From NCBI GenBank assembly GCA_002395065.1, contig DGVS01000011.1, forward strand, positions 1 through 53,722: a stretch of 53,722 nucleotides of DNA. Reading direction: 5' to 3'. Each line of letters starts with the position of its first letter. Position 1 is the stretch's first letter. Source of the DNA: Caryophanales bacterium UBA4278 (GTDB lineage Bacteria > Bacillota_I > Bacilli_A > RFN20 > CAG-826). Positions 24,384 to 32,815 of the stretch are shown in pieces. The notes beneath the pieces are model-generated. The model ran no database searches, was not told where the DNA came from, and was given only the letters and a program-made list of their open reading frames with translations. The translations under genes and the position numbers were made by a program.

Positions 24384-27293
24384 TTATACGTTATCCTGAT
24401 TAATTGCGTTTCCAGTGTGTGGAGCAGTTTTCTTTGATACTTTATATTGCTTCTTCCAAGCACGACGTTTCTTTCTCATCTCACGTGCCTCTTTAGAGCC
24501 AGCGTGGAAGACGATCTTCACTGCACGTTTTGAAGCATATCCAAGAAGTCCGGTTACTTTCTTTTCCGCACGTCTCATATTTGAGTGCTTTGGATGATCG
24601 CGGACTAGGTGAATTGCATCAAAGTGACACTTGGTTGTACAAATACCACAGCCGATACATTTATTTGGATCAACATAGGCAGCACCGCAAGACAAACATC
24701 GAGATGTTTCAATCTTAACTTGTTCTTCGGTTAAGGTCTTGTGAGCATCTCTAAATGAGTTCTTGTAATCAGCCTTTTCATCCATTCCAGCTTCTTGACG
24801 TCCTGCTTCATCATAACCTGGTAAGGAAATGTCTTCTTTATTTAAAGCGACAAAGTGACGTTTATTAAAACCAATGGTTTGATGTGCGTATGGACGAGCA
24901 CGTCGAGCAAGTGATTCGGCTGCTTTATGTCCAGCAGCAATCGCGTTAATAACAAATGATGGACCAGTGTACACGTCACCTCCGACAAAGATGTCTTCAT
25001 CAGCAGTTTGATATGTTTCCTTATCGGCAATTGGATAATTTCCATGCCAGAAAGTAACTTTACTTCCTTCGAGGAGTTTGCCCCATTCAATTGCTTGACC
25101 AATCGCAAAGACAACTTTATCAGCAGGAACTTCTTTGATTTGGTTCTCATCATATGATGGAGCAAATTTGTGGTTTTCATCAAAGACAGAAACACACTTT
25201 TTAAAGATAACAGCGACAACTTCGCCTTTTTTGTTAACTTTAATTTCTTTTGGTCCCCATCCATTGTTGATAGAAACATTTTCTTCAAGTGCTTCTGCAA
25301 CTTCTTCCTTGGATGCTGGCATCTCTTCTCTAGATTCAAGCGAGAACATTTCGACACTCTTAGCATCGAGTCGATGTGCAGTACGTGCACAGTCGATTGC
25401 AACGTTACCACCACCGATAACAACAACGCGTCCTTTGAATGGTTCAAGTTTGCCTAAGGCATGGCGTAAATATTCAACAGCAATCTCTGTTCCTTTAGCA
25501 TTTTCACCAGCAATTCCTGGTTTTCTTCCGCCTTGGCAGCCAATTGCGATATAGAATGCTTTGTATCCTTGTTTCTTGAGTTCTTCAATAGTAACGTCTT
25601 CTCCGACGTTGACTCCGCACTTGATTTCTACACCGAGTTTACGAAGGACATCAATTTCGCTATCGATAACATCTTTTTCGAGTTTGTAGGAAGGAATTCC
25701 GTAGGTCATCATACCACCAGGTTTTTCATTCTTTTCAAACACTGTTGGTGTAAAGCCCATTTCAGCTAGATAGTAAGCGGCAGATAATCCGGCTGGACCA
25801 CCACCGATAATTGCAATCTTTTCGTCGAACTTGCCATATGTGGAAGCGACGATTTTTTCTGGAACATAGCGTTCAGAATCTTTTCTTTCAAGGTCAGCAA
25901 GGAATTTCTTCACGGCGTCAATGCTTACTGGAGCATCAATCTTTCCACGTGTACAAGCTTCCTCACATTTCTTATTACAAACACGACCACAAACTGCTGG
26001 GAATGGGTTTTGTGTTTTAATTAAAGCTAAAGCTTCGCGATATCTTCCTTCCTTAGCCATTTGTAAATAGCCTTGAACTGGAACGTGGGCTGGGCAAGCA
26101 ACCTTACAAGGCGCGGTACCAGTTTCCCATGTATCTGTTTTTCGGATAGTATCACGATAGTTTTCATCCCACGCGTATTTACCCCAACGAACTTTATCAG
26201 GTAAAACAGCATGTTTATAAGTCATTGGTTTACCATCTGCTTTGCAGAGTTTTTGACCAAGCTTAACAGCACCAGCAGGACAATTTGAAACACATTGTCC
26301 GCAAGCGACACATTTTTCTTTTGTAACATTAGCGGTATAAGCGCTTCTCTCAAGGTTAGGTGTATTAAAGAGTAATGCCGTACGTAAAGCGTTACAAATT
26401 TTCACGTCACAGTTACAAATATCAAAGATTTTGTTCTCGCCATCAATATTTGTGATTTGGTGAACAAATCCGTTCTTTTCAGCTTGTTCAAAGATTTCAA
26501 GCGCTCTTTCTTTGGTAATATAGTGAGCACGTCCGGTTTCGACAGCGTAGTCAGCCATATCGCCAAATTGAATGCACCAATCATCGACATCATCAATACA
26601 TCCATCTCCAAGCATATTTCTTGAAGCACGGCATGAGCAAATACCGGCAGCAATGTGACCTTCGTATTTCTTCATCCAATGAGAAATGTGTTCGACATCA
26701 AGTGATTTTTGTTCGTGTTCAATCGCTTTTTCAACAGGTATGACGTGCATACCAACACCGCCACCACCAGGTGGAAGCATTTCAGTAATTCCTGCTAATG
26801 GAATAAATGTCATTCTTTCAAAGAAAGAAGCTACAGCAGGATTCTTGGCGATACGATCAACCGTTGAGTTCATTAATTCAGCACTTCCAGGAACGAAATA
26901 TGAAAGCATATAACGTTTTACCTTTGGTGCGTCTTTAATTGGGTGATCCCAAGCATAATTGTCACCATAGTCATATTCAAGAATACCGATGACGCTCATA
27001 TCATCTAATAATTTTTGAAAACGAACCGGATCATCCTTGTACTTTGGATTCATTTTTAGAAGTTCTTCAAAAACATAATGTTTTCTTTGTTTCATTTTAA
27101 GAAGAGCATCAATCATCTCTTCTGTGAGAACTTCTCTTAGACCCCAGTACTCTGGGTCTGTGGTTTTCATTCCGAATAATTTATGAGGAACAACGTCTGT
27201 AATCTTACGGCAAAGCTTTATAAGCTTCTTTTCATAAGAATAGCCTTGTTCACCTTCATACTTGGACTTAACCTTTTGATTCTGTTCTGGCAT
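24384..27293 (-). CDS. 969-residue Fe-S flavoprotein (Cys-rich N module + ferredoxin + GltD-like + ferredoxin)
   Basis: Domains in order: a 1-315 module with scattered Cys ending in CNCDVKICNALR, a layout shared with ferredoxin-linked proteins of anaerobes (CSCR at 219, KERALEIFEQAEKNGFVHQ around 261); a 4Fe-4S motif (328-338, CVACGQCVSNCP); a GltD/PreT-type domain with CKVACPAHVPVQ and CGRVCNKKCEEAC (396-447), FAD site IIGGGPAGLSAAYYLAE (495-512) and NADPH site VVIGGGNVAIDCARTA (about 625); and C-terminal CLSCGAAYVDPNKCIGCGIC (about 885-910). It should transfer electrons from NAD(P)H through flavin to a ferredoxin-like acceptor. It shares TAATG with hypB1 and lies just before hypA. The exact partner is unknown. 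Confidence 0.85.
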   Translation of the reverse strand: MPEQNQKVKSKYEGEQGYSYEKKLIKLCRKITDVVPHKLFGMKTTDPEYWGLREVLTEEMIDALLKMKQRKHYVFEELLKMNPKYKDDPVRFQKLLDDMSVIGILEYDYGDNYAWDHPIKDAPKVKRYMLSYFVPGSAELMNSTVDRIAKNPAVASFFERMTFIPLAGITEMLPPGGGGVGMHVIPVEKAIEHEQKSLDVEHISHWMKKYEGHIAAGICSCRASRNMLGDGCIDDVDDWCIQFGDMADYAVETGRAHYITKERALEIFEQAEKNGFVHQITNIDGENKIFDICNCDVKICNALRTALLFNTPNLERSAYTANVTKEKCVACGQCVSNCPAGAVKLGQKLCKADGKPMTYKHAVLPDKVRWGKYAWDENYRDTIRKTDTWETGTAPCKVACPAHVPVQGYLQMAKEGRYREALALIKTQNPFPAVCGRVCNKKCEEACTRGKIDAPVSIDAVKKFLADLERKDSERYVPEKIVASTYGKFDEKIAIIGGGPAGLSAAYYLAEMGFTPTVFEKNEKPGGMMTYGIPSYKLEKDVIDSEIDVLRKLGVEIKCGVNVGEDVTIEELKKQGYKAFYIAIGCQGGRKPGIAGENAKGTEIAVEYLRHALGKLEPFKGRVVVIGGGNVAIDCARTAHRLDAKSVEMFSLESREEMPASKEEVAEALEENVSINNGWGPKEIKVNKKGEVVAVIFKKCVSVFDENHKFAPSYDENQIKEVPADKVVFAIGQAIEWGKLLEGSKVTFWHGNYPIADKETYQTADEDIFVGGDVYTGPSFVINAIAAGHKAAESLARRARPYAHQTIGFNKRHFVALNKEDISLPGYDEAGRQEAGMDEKADYKNSFRDAHKTLTEEQVKIETSRCLSCGAAYVDPNKCIGCGICTTKCHFDAIHLVRDHPKHSNMRRAEKKVTGLLGYASKRAVKIVFHAGSKEAREMRKKRRAWKKQYKVSKKTAPHTGNAINQDNV

Positions 27294-27967
27294 TACTTTT
27301 TCCTCCAGTTTTGAATTTTATCAACAAAGTATTTTGCTACTTCAGTGATTCCTGTTCCTTTTAACGCGCTAATTGGAATAATTGTTGCGTTTGGATTGCG
27401 AAACTTAATCGTATCGCAACACTTTTTGATATCGAAATTAAAATACGACAAAGTATCAATTTTATTGATCATTACTAAGTCGCATTTTTCAAAAATTAAT
27501 GGATATTTGAGCGGTTTATCGTCGCCTTCTGGCACCGAAAGAATCATTACATCTAGACAAGCGCCAGTATCAAACTCAGCTGGGCAGACTAAATTTCCAA
27601 CATTCTCTAAAAAAACAAGATCGAGATCGGAGATATCAATTCCATCTAATCCTGATTTAGTCATACCAGCATCAAGGTGGCACATTCCTGAAGTATGGAT
27701 TTGAATTGATTTAACACCAGTTTCTTTAGCGACATTAATTGCATCAACATCACTATCAATATCGGCTTCCATTACTCCAATACGAAATGTTTTCTTTAGC
27801 TCATTGATTAATTTAATCAATGTAGTTGTCTTTCCTGCACCAGGAGAAGACATTACATTAACTAAAAAAACGTTCTTGTCATGCAAATATTGACGCAGAA
27901 GGTCCGCTTCCTTGTCATTATCAGCATAAGCCGAACGATTCACAATAATAGTTTTAACTTTATCCAT
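27293..27967 (-). CDS. hypB: Nickel-insertion GTPase HypB, copy 1
   Basis: HypB is a GTPase that drives nickel transfer from HypA. The 224 residues show the P-loop SSPGAGKTT (40-48), the G-domain metal motif GMCHLDA (Cys96, His97) and NVGNLVCPAEFD (Cys128), and NKID for guanine binding. The His-rich or CxxCGC N-terminal metal store found in many HypB proteins is missing. It heads the operon; no Shine-Dalgarno is visible. A divergent paralogue starts at 28051. Confidence 0.93.
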   Translation of the reverse strand: MDKVKTIIVNRSAYADNDKEADLLRQYLHDKNVFLVNVMSSPGAGKTTTLIKLINELKKTFRIGVMEADIDSDVDAINVAKETGVKSIQIHTSGMCHLDAGMTKSGLDGIDISDLDLVFLENVGNLVCPAEFDTGACLDVMILSVPEGDDKPLKYPLIFEKCDLVMINKIDTLSYFNFDIKKCCDTIKFRNPNATIIPISALKGTGITEVAKYFVDKIQNWRKK

Positions 27968-28050
27968 AGGATACGTTAAGTATTTTACACCAAATAGTTA
28001 TGTAATACTAAATTAAAATTGTGATATTATAGACTTGAAAGAAGAAAAGT

Positions 28051-28719
28051 ATGGATTTTAGAACTATCTCAGTTAAGGAAAATATCCTTATTGAAAACAA
28101 TAAAAAAGCAGAAGATTTGCGAAAAAAACTCCTGCAAAAATACATTTTTTTCATTAACGTTATGGCTTCACCTGGAGCAGGCAAAACCACTCTATTAACT
28201 GAAGCTATAAATATTTTAAAAAATGATTATAAAATCGGTGTTATGGAAGCTGACATCGACGGAGATGTCGATGCTGCACGCATTTCTAAGAATACTGGCG
28301 TTCGTGCAATCCAAGTTCATACATCGGGTGCATGCCACCTCACCGCACAGATGGTTGAAGACGCAATAAATGAATTTGATGTTGGCGATTTAGATATTCT
28401 GATTCTTGAAAATGTCGGCAATTTAGTCTGCCCAGCCGAATTTGATACAGGGTCACACTTAAATATGATGCTTTTATCAGTTCCAGAAGGACACGACAAA
28501 CCATTAAAGTATCCATTAATGTTTGAAATCTCAGACATTGCCGTCATTACTAAACTAGATACACTTCCAGTCTTTAATTTTGATATCGAACTTTGTAAAG
28601 AATATATTCACCGCCGCAACAAAAATGCTGAAATATTTGCTGTCTCAGCATTAAAAAATGAAGGCGTCGATGAGGTCGTCAAAGCAATCAAAAAGAAGAT
28701 CAAAACGACGATCAAATAA
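28051..28719 (+). CDS. hypB: Nickel-insertion GTPase HypB, copy 2
   Basis: This divergent paralogue of the neighbouring hypB has 222 residues with P-loop ASPGAGKTT, metal residues GACHLTA and NVGNLVCPAEFD retained, and TKLD replacing NKID at the guanine-specificity motif. Like copy 1 it lacks the N-terminal metal-binding extension. A TATTAT (28026-28031) is a possible -10 box. It stands alone and ends at a shared terminator. The two copies may form a heterodimer or serve different nickel enzymes. Confidence 0.9.
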   Translation: MDFRTISVKENILIENNKKAEDLRKKLLQKYIFFINVMASPGAGKTTLLTEAINILKNDYKIGVMEADIDGDVDAARISKNTGVRAIQVHTSGACHLTAQMVEDAINEFDVGDLDILILENVGNLVCPAEFDTGSHLNMMLLSVPEGHDKPLKYPLMFEISDIAVITKLDTLPVFNFDIELCKEYIHRRNKNAEIFAVSALKNEGVDEVVKAIKKKIKTTIK

Positions 28720-28737
28720 TTACCAAGAAAAACAAAA

Positions 28738-28762
28738 AAAGAACCGCAAATCGCGGTTCTTT
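28738..28762. terminator. Bidirectional terminator between hypB2 and rplQ
   Basis: AAAGAACCGC pairs perfectly with GCGGTTCTTT around a 5-base loop. T-runs flank it on both strands (especially TTTTTTTG on the minus strand), so it ends both hypB2 and the long ribosomal operon. Confidence 0.85.
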
Positions 28763-28778
28763 TGATGGTAAAGTCGAA

Positions 28779-29159
28779 TTATTTAACAAATTCAACAATG
28801 ACGACTTGGGCGTTATCTCCCTTGCGAACACCGGCTTTAATTGCGCGGGTGTATCCGCCATTACGAGAGGCATAACGAGTAGCAAGTTCACCGAAGACTT
28901 TGGCAAGAGCTTCTTTGCTCTTAAGCACGCTAGCAGCTTGTCTACGAGCGTGGAGATCACCACGTTTACCTAATGTAACAAGATGATCAGCAATTGTCTT
29001 AAGTTCTTTGACCATGCCGGAGGTCACTGTGACTCTTTCCACTTCAACTAGTGTTGTAGCAAGAGTACGTAATTTGTTTTCATGTTTCGATTTGGTATAT
29101 CCAGCTTTAAAGCGGACACCGGCTTTACCGTGGACGTTTTTTCTTCCTTGAGCGGCCAT
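28779..29159 (-). CDS. rplQ: 50S ribosomal protein L17
   Basis: L17 binds 23S rRNA domains near the peptide exit tunnel. The 126 residues begin with a rare N-terminal variant (AAQGRKNVHGKAGVRFKAGYTKSKHENKLRTLATTL), then TKLKELKTIADHLVTLGKRGDLHARRQAASVL, and end with AQVVIVEFVK. It is the last gene of the operon, 13 bases after rpoA. Confidence 0.95.
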   Translation of the reverse strand: MAAQGRKNVHGKAGVRFKAGYTKSKHENKLRTLATTLVEVERVTVTSGMVKELKTIADHLVTLGKRGDLHARRQAASVLKSKEALAKVFGELATRYASRNGGYTRAIKAGVRKGDNAQVVIVEFVK

Positions 29160-29172
29160 TTAATGTTCCTCC

Positions 29173-30165
29173 TTATTCTGGAATGTAATCACGGAAGGAT
29201 AAACCGTTTTCAGCAAGTTTATCTTTCACTTCTTTGAGTGATTTCTTACCGAGGTTACGAACTTTCATCATTTCTTCCTCGGTCTTTTGTGTGAGTTCAG
29301 CAACTGTCGAAATTGCAGCTCTCTTTAAGCAGTTATAGCTACGAACAGAGAGATCAAGTTCTTCAATTGGCATGTTCTCAAATTTGTTTTCTTGAACAAC
29401 AACTTCTTCTTTGAGCATGTTCATTTCTTCAACAGCTTTCTCTAAATTGACGAATGGTTGAAGGTTCACAATGAGCATTTCTGCTGCTAAAGCAACAGCT
29501 CTTTGTGGAGTAATACTTCCATCGGTCCAAACTTCTAAAGTAAGCTTATCAAAGTTAGAATCATGACCAACACGAGTTGGTTCAACAGCATAAGAGCAAC
29601 GAGTAATTGGAGAATAGTTGGAGTCTGTAGCAATGTAGCCAAGACTTGTTGTTCCAAGCTCTCTTGCTTTACGGTTATCAATCTTATTGCCGGCGCTAGT
29701 GACGTAACCACGTCCGTTACGGGCATAAAGATGCATATTTAAGCTTCCGCCTTCGGCGACATGAGCAATCACAAGATCTGGATTAATGCATGTCACAAGT
29801 GCTGGAAGTTCGATGTCTTTAGCTGTGACAACAGCTGGTCCTTTGACTTCGAGTTTAAGGACTTTGACTTCGTTTTCGTCATCATCAATCTTTAAGACTA
29901 AATCTTTGAGATTTAAGATGATGCCGGTGACGTCTTCTTCCACTCCTTTTAAAGAAGAGAATTCATGACGAACTCCTTCGATTTCCACAGCGTAAATAGA
30001 AGCGCCTGGAAGAGAAGAAAGAAGAATACGGCGTAAGGAGTTACCAATTGTTAATCCATAGCCTCTTTCAAGAGGTTCAATAATGAATTTACCATAGTTA
30101 TCCTTTTCATCAATTTGAGCAACCTTGAAGGCTGTTTTTTCAAATGGTTTAGCAAGGTTTGACAT
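29173..30165 (-). CDS. rpoA: RNA polymerase alpha subunit
   Basis: Alpha dimerises to nucleate RNA polymerase and contacts UP elements. The 330 residues have the N-terminal dimerisation domain (NYGKFIIEPLERGYGLTIGNSLRRILLSSLPG), an acidic linker and a C-terminal DNA-binding domain (about 255-325; LDLSVRSYNCLKRAAIST and MMKVRNLGKKSLKEVKDKL). Placement between rpsK and rplQ is the standard alpha operon order. Confidence 0.98.
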   Translation of the reverse strand: MSNLAKPFEKTAFKVAQIDEKDNYGKFIIEPLERGYGLTIGNSLRRILLSSLPGASIYAVEIEGVRHEFSSLKGVEEDVTGIILNLKDLVLKIDDDENEVKVLKLEVKGPAVVTAKDIELPALVTCINPDLVIAHVAEGGSLNMHLYARNGRGYVTSAGNKIDNRKARELGTTSLGYIATDSNYSPITRCSYAVEPTRVGHDSNFDKLTLEVWTDGSITPQRAVALAAEMLIVNLQPFVNLEKAVEEMNMLKEEVVVQENKFENMPIEELDLSVRSYNCLKRAAISTVAELTQKTEEEMMKVRNLGKKSLKEVKDKLAENGLSFRDYIPE

Positions 30166-30182
30166 ATTTGGTTCCTCCTCAA

Positions 30183-30572
30183 TTAGCCACGTGGGCGTTT
30201 TGGTGGGCGGCAGCCATTGTGTGGGACTGGTGTCTTATCAGTAATCGATAAAACTTGAAGTCCGGCTGCACCTAAGGCGCGGATGGCTCCTTCACGTCCT
30301 GGGCCTGGACCCTTGACGTCGACGTCAATTTGACGTAAACCTTGGTCATAAGCAACCTTAGCGGCAGCTTCACCAGCGAGTTGGGCGGCAAATGGAGTGG
30401 ATTTCTTCGCTCCTTTGAAACCTAACGCACCTGCGCTAGACCAAGCGATGACATTGCCTTGTTCATCAGAGATGGTGACAATGGTGTTATTGAAGGTGCT
30501 GTGAATGTGTGCAACACCTTTGGTATAAGCACGTTTAATTTTTCTTTTACGTGCAGTTGTTTTTGTTGCCAT
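30183..30572 (-). CDS. rpsK: 30S ribosomal protein S11
   Basis: S11 lies on the platform near the Shine-Dalgarno helix. The 129 residues show HIHSTFNNTIVTISDEQGN, SSAGALGFKGAKKSTPFAAQ and the C-terminal TPVPHNGCRPPKRPRG end typical of the family. It lies 18 bases after rpsM. Confidence 0.97.
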   Translation of the reverse strand: MATKTTARKRKIKRAYTKGVAHIHSTFNNTIVTISDEQGNVIAWSSAGALGFKGAKKSTPFAAQLAGEAAAKVAYDQGLRQIDVDVKGPGPGREGAIRALGAAGLQVLSITDKTPVPHNGCRPPKRPRG

Positions 30573-30590
30573 ACTAGTTCACTCCTTTCA

Positions 30591-30968
30591 TTAACCTTGT
30601 GTCGCGACTTTCTTATTCGCGATTGTTTTACGTTTACCTTTACGGGTACGAGCGTTTGTACGTGTACGTTGTCCACGGACTGGAAGACCCTTACGGTGTC
30701 TCATTCCACGGTAGCAACCGATTTCACCTAAACGCTTGATGTTTAAAGCCACTTCACGACGGAGATCACCTTCAACTTTGTATTTAGCAATCTCGTTACG
30801 AATGGCACCGAGTTGAGCCTCGGTTAAGTTTTTGACGCGAATGTTTTCATCAACTTTCGCATCGCGACAAATCTTTTGAGCGGTTGTGCGACCAATACCA
30901 TAGATATAGGTGATGGAAACAACAACGCGTTTATCATTTGGAATATCTACACCAACGATACGTGCCAT
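30591..30968 (-). CDS. rpsM: 30S ribosomal protein S13
   Basis: S13 sits on the head and forms intersubunit bridge B1. The 125 residues contain ARIVGVDIPNDKRVVVSITYIYGIG, the helix-two-turn-helix region and RGMRHRKGLPVRGQRT with the basic C-terminal tail. It lies 19 bases after rpmJ in the alpha operon. Confidence 0.97.
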   Translation of the reverse strand: MARIVGVDIPNDKRVVVSITYIYGIGRTTAQKICRDAKVDENIRVKNLTEAQLGAIRNEIAKYKVEGDLRREVALNIKRLGEIGCYRGMRHRKGLPVRGQRTRTNARTRKGKRKTIANKKVATQG

Positions 30969-30987
30969 AAATTAATTTCCTCCTATA

Positions 30988-31101
30988 TTAGCCTTGGCGT
31001 TGTTTGTGTTTTGGGTTTTCACAAATCACCATGACTTTTCCGTGTCGTTTAATAACACGGCATTTTTCGCACATTGGTTTGACGGAAGGTCTGACTTTCA
31101 T
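30988..31101 (-). CDS. rpmJ: 50S ribosomal protein L36 (zinc-binding type)
   Basis: Direct translation of the minus strand gives a 37-codon frame beginning MKVRPSVKPMCEKCRVIKRH and ending HKQRQG. The C-x2-C...C-x4-H pattern is the zinc-ribbon of the C+ form of L36. GGAGG precedes the ATG. It is the usual gene between infA and rpsM and is too short for routine gene callers. Confidence 0.97.
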   Translation of the reverse strand: MKVRPSVKPMCEKCRVIKRHGKVMVICENPKHKQRQG

Positions 31102-31163
31102 AATTAATTTTTCCTCCTGTAGTCAATACTACATGCAATTTGATTTTGAACAGTATTTAGACA

Positions 31164-31385
31164 CTAGTTCTTGTGTCGAAATGTGATTCGCCCGCGTGTT
31201 AAATCGTATGGGGACATTTCTACTGTAACTCTATCGCCTGGTAAAATGCGGATGTAGTTCATGCGGATTTTACCAGAAACGTGGGCGAGAATTACGATCC
31301 CGTTTTCGAGTTTCACTCTAAACATCGTGTTCGGGAGTGTCTCGACGACTGTGGCTTGTACTTCAATGACGCCATCTTTTGCCAT
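31164..31385 (-). CDS. infA: Translation initiation factor IF-1
   Basis: IF-1 blocks the ribosomal A site during initiation. The 73 residues form one OB-fold with the typical AKDGVIEVQATVVETLPNTMFRV N terminus, the loop GKIRMNYIRILPGDRV and DLTRGRITFRHKN. A GACAC/GTGTC hairpin overlaps its stop codon (31160-31177). Confidence 0.97.
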   Translation of the reverse strand: MAKDGVIEVQATVVETLPNTMFRVKLENGIVILAHVSGKIRMNYIRILPGDRVTVEMSPYDLTRGRITFRHKN

Positions 31386-31402
31386 AAATTAGTATTTCCT
31401 CC

Positions 31403-32152
31403 TTAAACTTTCGTTAGGATTTCATATCCATCTTTGGTAATGACGATGGAATTTTCATAGTGACAAGAGAGTTTCCCGTCACGAGTTTTAGCGGTCCAGC
31501 CATCTTTCATCACTCTTAGAGTGAAGTGCCCTTCGTTGACCATTGGTTCAACTGCTAGACACATTCCTTCTTTGAGGACTGGACCTGTGCCACTTGCTCC
31601 ATAGTTTGGAATATAAGGATCTTCATGAAGGTGGGTTCCAACTCCATGTCCAGTATATTCTCTCGGTAAGGAGTAACCGTTACTTTCGCAGTACATTTGA
31701 ATGGCGTGGGAGATATCACCAAGGTGATTTCCGGGTTTAGCGTATTTCATTCCTTCATAGAAGCTTTCTTCGGTGACTTTAATTAGTCGAAGGGCTTTTT
31801 GAGTACAAATGCCGACTGGGTAGGTTCGACATGCATCACCAACGTAACCGTTCAGTGTGGCTCCGACATCAACTGAGACAATGTCTCCGTCACGTAAGAT
31901 GCGTTTCGCGCTTGGAATACCGTGCACGAGTTCATCATTAACGCTCACGCAGACCGCGCCTGGGTAGCCAGAGTAATTCAGGAACGTTGGATACGCGCCA
32001 TTCTCGCGAATAATTTTTTCGCAGATGTTTGCGACATCTAATGTTGATAAGCCAGGACGAATCGACTTTTCTAACTCTATAAAACAAAGAGCAACGATTC
32101 GTCCGGCTTTCTTCATTAGTTCAATCTCGCGAGGAGATTTAATGATAATCAA
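31403..32152 (-). CDS. map: Methionine aminopeptidase, type I
   Basis: This enzyme removes the initiator Met from nascent proteins. The 249 residues retain the five metal ligands: Asp pair in SVDVGATLNGYVGDACRTY, His in GHGVGTHLHEDPYIP, and Glu in VEPMV and YENSIVI. The frame is normal length, with no N-terminal zinc finger. It starts two bases after the adk stop. Confidence 0.97.
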   Translation of the reverse strand: MIIIKSPREIELMKKAGRIVALCFIELEKSIRPGLSTLDVANICEKIIRENGAYPTFLNYSGYPGAVCVSVNDELVHGIPSAKRILRDGDIVSVDVGATLNGYVGDACRTYPVGICTQKALRLIKVTEESFYEGMKYAKPGNHLGDISHAIQMYCESNGYSLPREYTGHGVGTHLHEDPYIPNYGASGTGPVLKEGMCLAVEPMVNEGHFTLRVMKDGWTAKTRDGKLSCHYENSIVITKDGYEILTKV

Positions 32153-32154
32153 GG

Positions 32155-32808
32155 TTATTTACCCTCCAAGAAAGCAATGAGCTTTGGTGTGAGGTCGGCA
32201 CTACTTGAACCATCAAACGTCGTTAGTAAACCTTTGTTTTGATAATATTCAAGAAGAGGTGCTGTTTGCTTATTGTAGTGATCAAGTCTAACTAATAAAG
32301 CTTCCTCGTTATCATCTGGACGTTGAACAAGTTCACCGCCACAAATATCACAAATCCCTTCTTTCTTCGGTGGAATATTAATGATGTGGAATGGAGCGCC
32401 ACAGACCTTACAGACGCGGCGGCCACAAATTCTTCGCACTAACTCTTCCACTGGAGTGTCAATGTTAATGACATGTGTAATTTTTCGGCCGATTTCCTTA
32501 GAAATCTCTTCCAGAGCGTCGGCTTGAGGAATGGTGCGTGGGAATCCATCTAAAAGGAATCCTTTTGCACAATCATCTTTACTTAAACGTTCTTTCACTA
32601 GACCAATCGTTACATCATCCGGGACTAAATGACCATCATTGATATACTTTTGAGCAAGTTTACCTAAAGGTGTGCCTTCTTTCATTGCTTCGCGAAACAT
32701 ATCACCTGTGGAGATATGTGGTATATCAAACTTCGCGATTAACTTTTTTGCTTGGGTGCCTTTTCCAGCTCCTGGAGGACCCATGAGAATAATGTTTAAA
32801 CTTTTCAT
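32155..32808 (-). CDS. adk: Adenylate kinase, zinc-binding lid type
   Basis: Adk interconverts ATP+AMP with 2 ADP. The 217 residues have the P-loop GPPGAGKGTQAK, the NMP-binding STGDMFREA, FLLDGFPRTIPQADAL, and a lid with four Cys (CKVCGAPFH and CDICGGEL) typical of Gram-positive zinc-lid enzymes. It follows secY by seven bases. Confidence 0.98.
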   Translation of the reverse strand: MKSLNIILMGPPGAGKGTQAKKLIAKFDIPHISTGDMFREAMKEGTPLGKLAQKYINDGHLVPDDVTIGLVKERLSKDDCAKGFLLDGFPRTIPQADALEEISKEIGRKITHVINIDTPVEELVRRICGRRVCKVCGAPFHIINIPPKKEGICDICGGELVQRPDDNEEALLVRLDHYNKQTAPLLEYYQNKGLLTTFDGSSSADLTPKLIAFLEGK

Positions 32809-32815
32809 CGTTTAC

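Noticed and set aside
24383..24463. HypA extension of 27 residues
   Set aside because: HypA function needs an N-terminal MHEL, and the extension lies inside the flavoprotein gene.
23342..27967. Missing NiFe-hydrogenase in this operon
   Set aside because: I looked for large- and small-subunit CxxC signatures and saw none; the flavoprotein is not a hydrogenase subunit, so I make no such claim.
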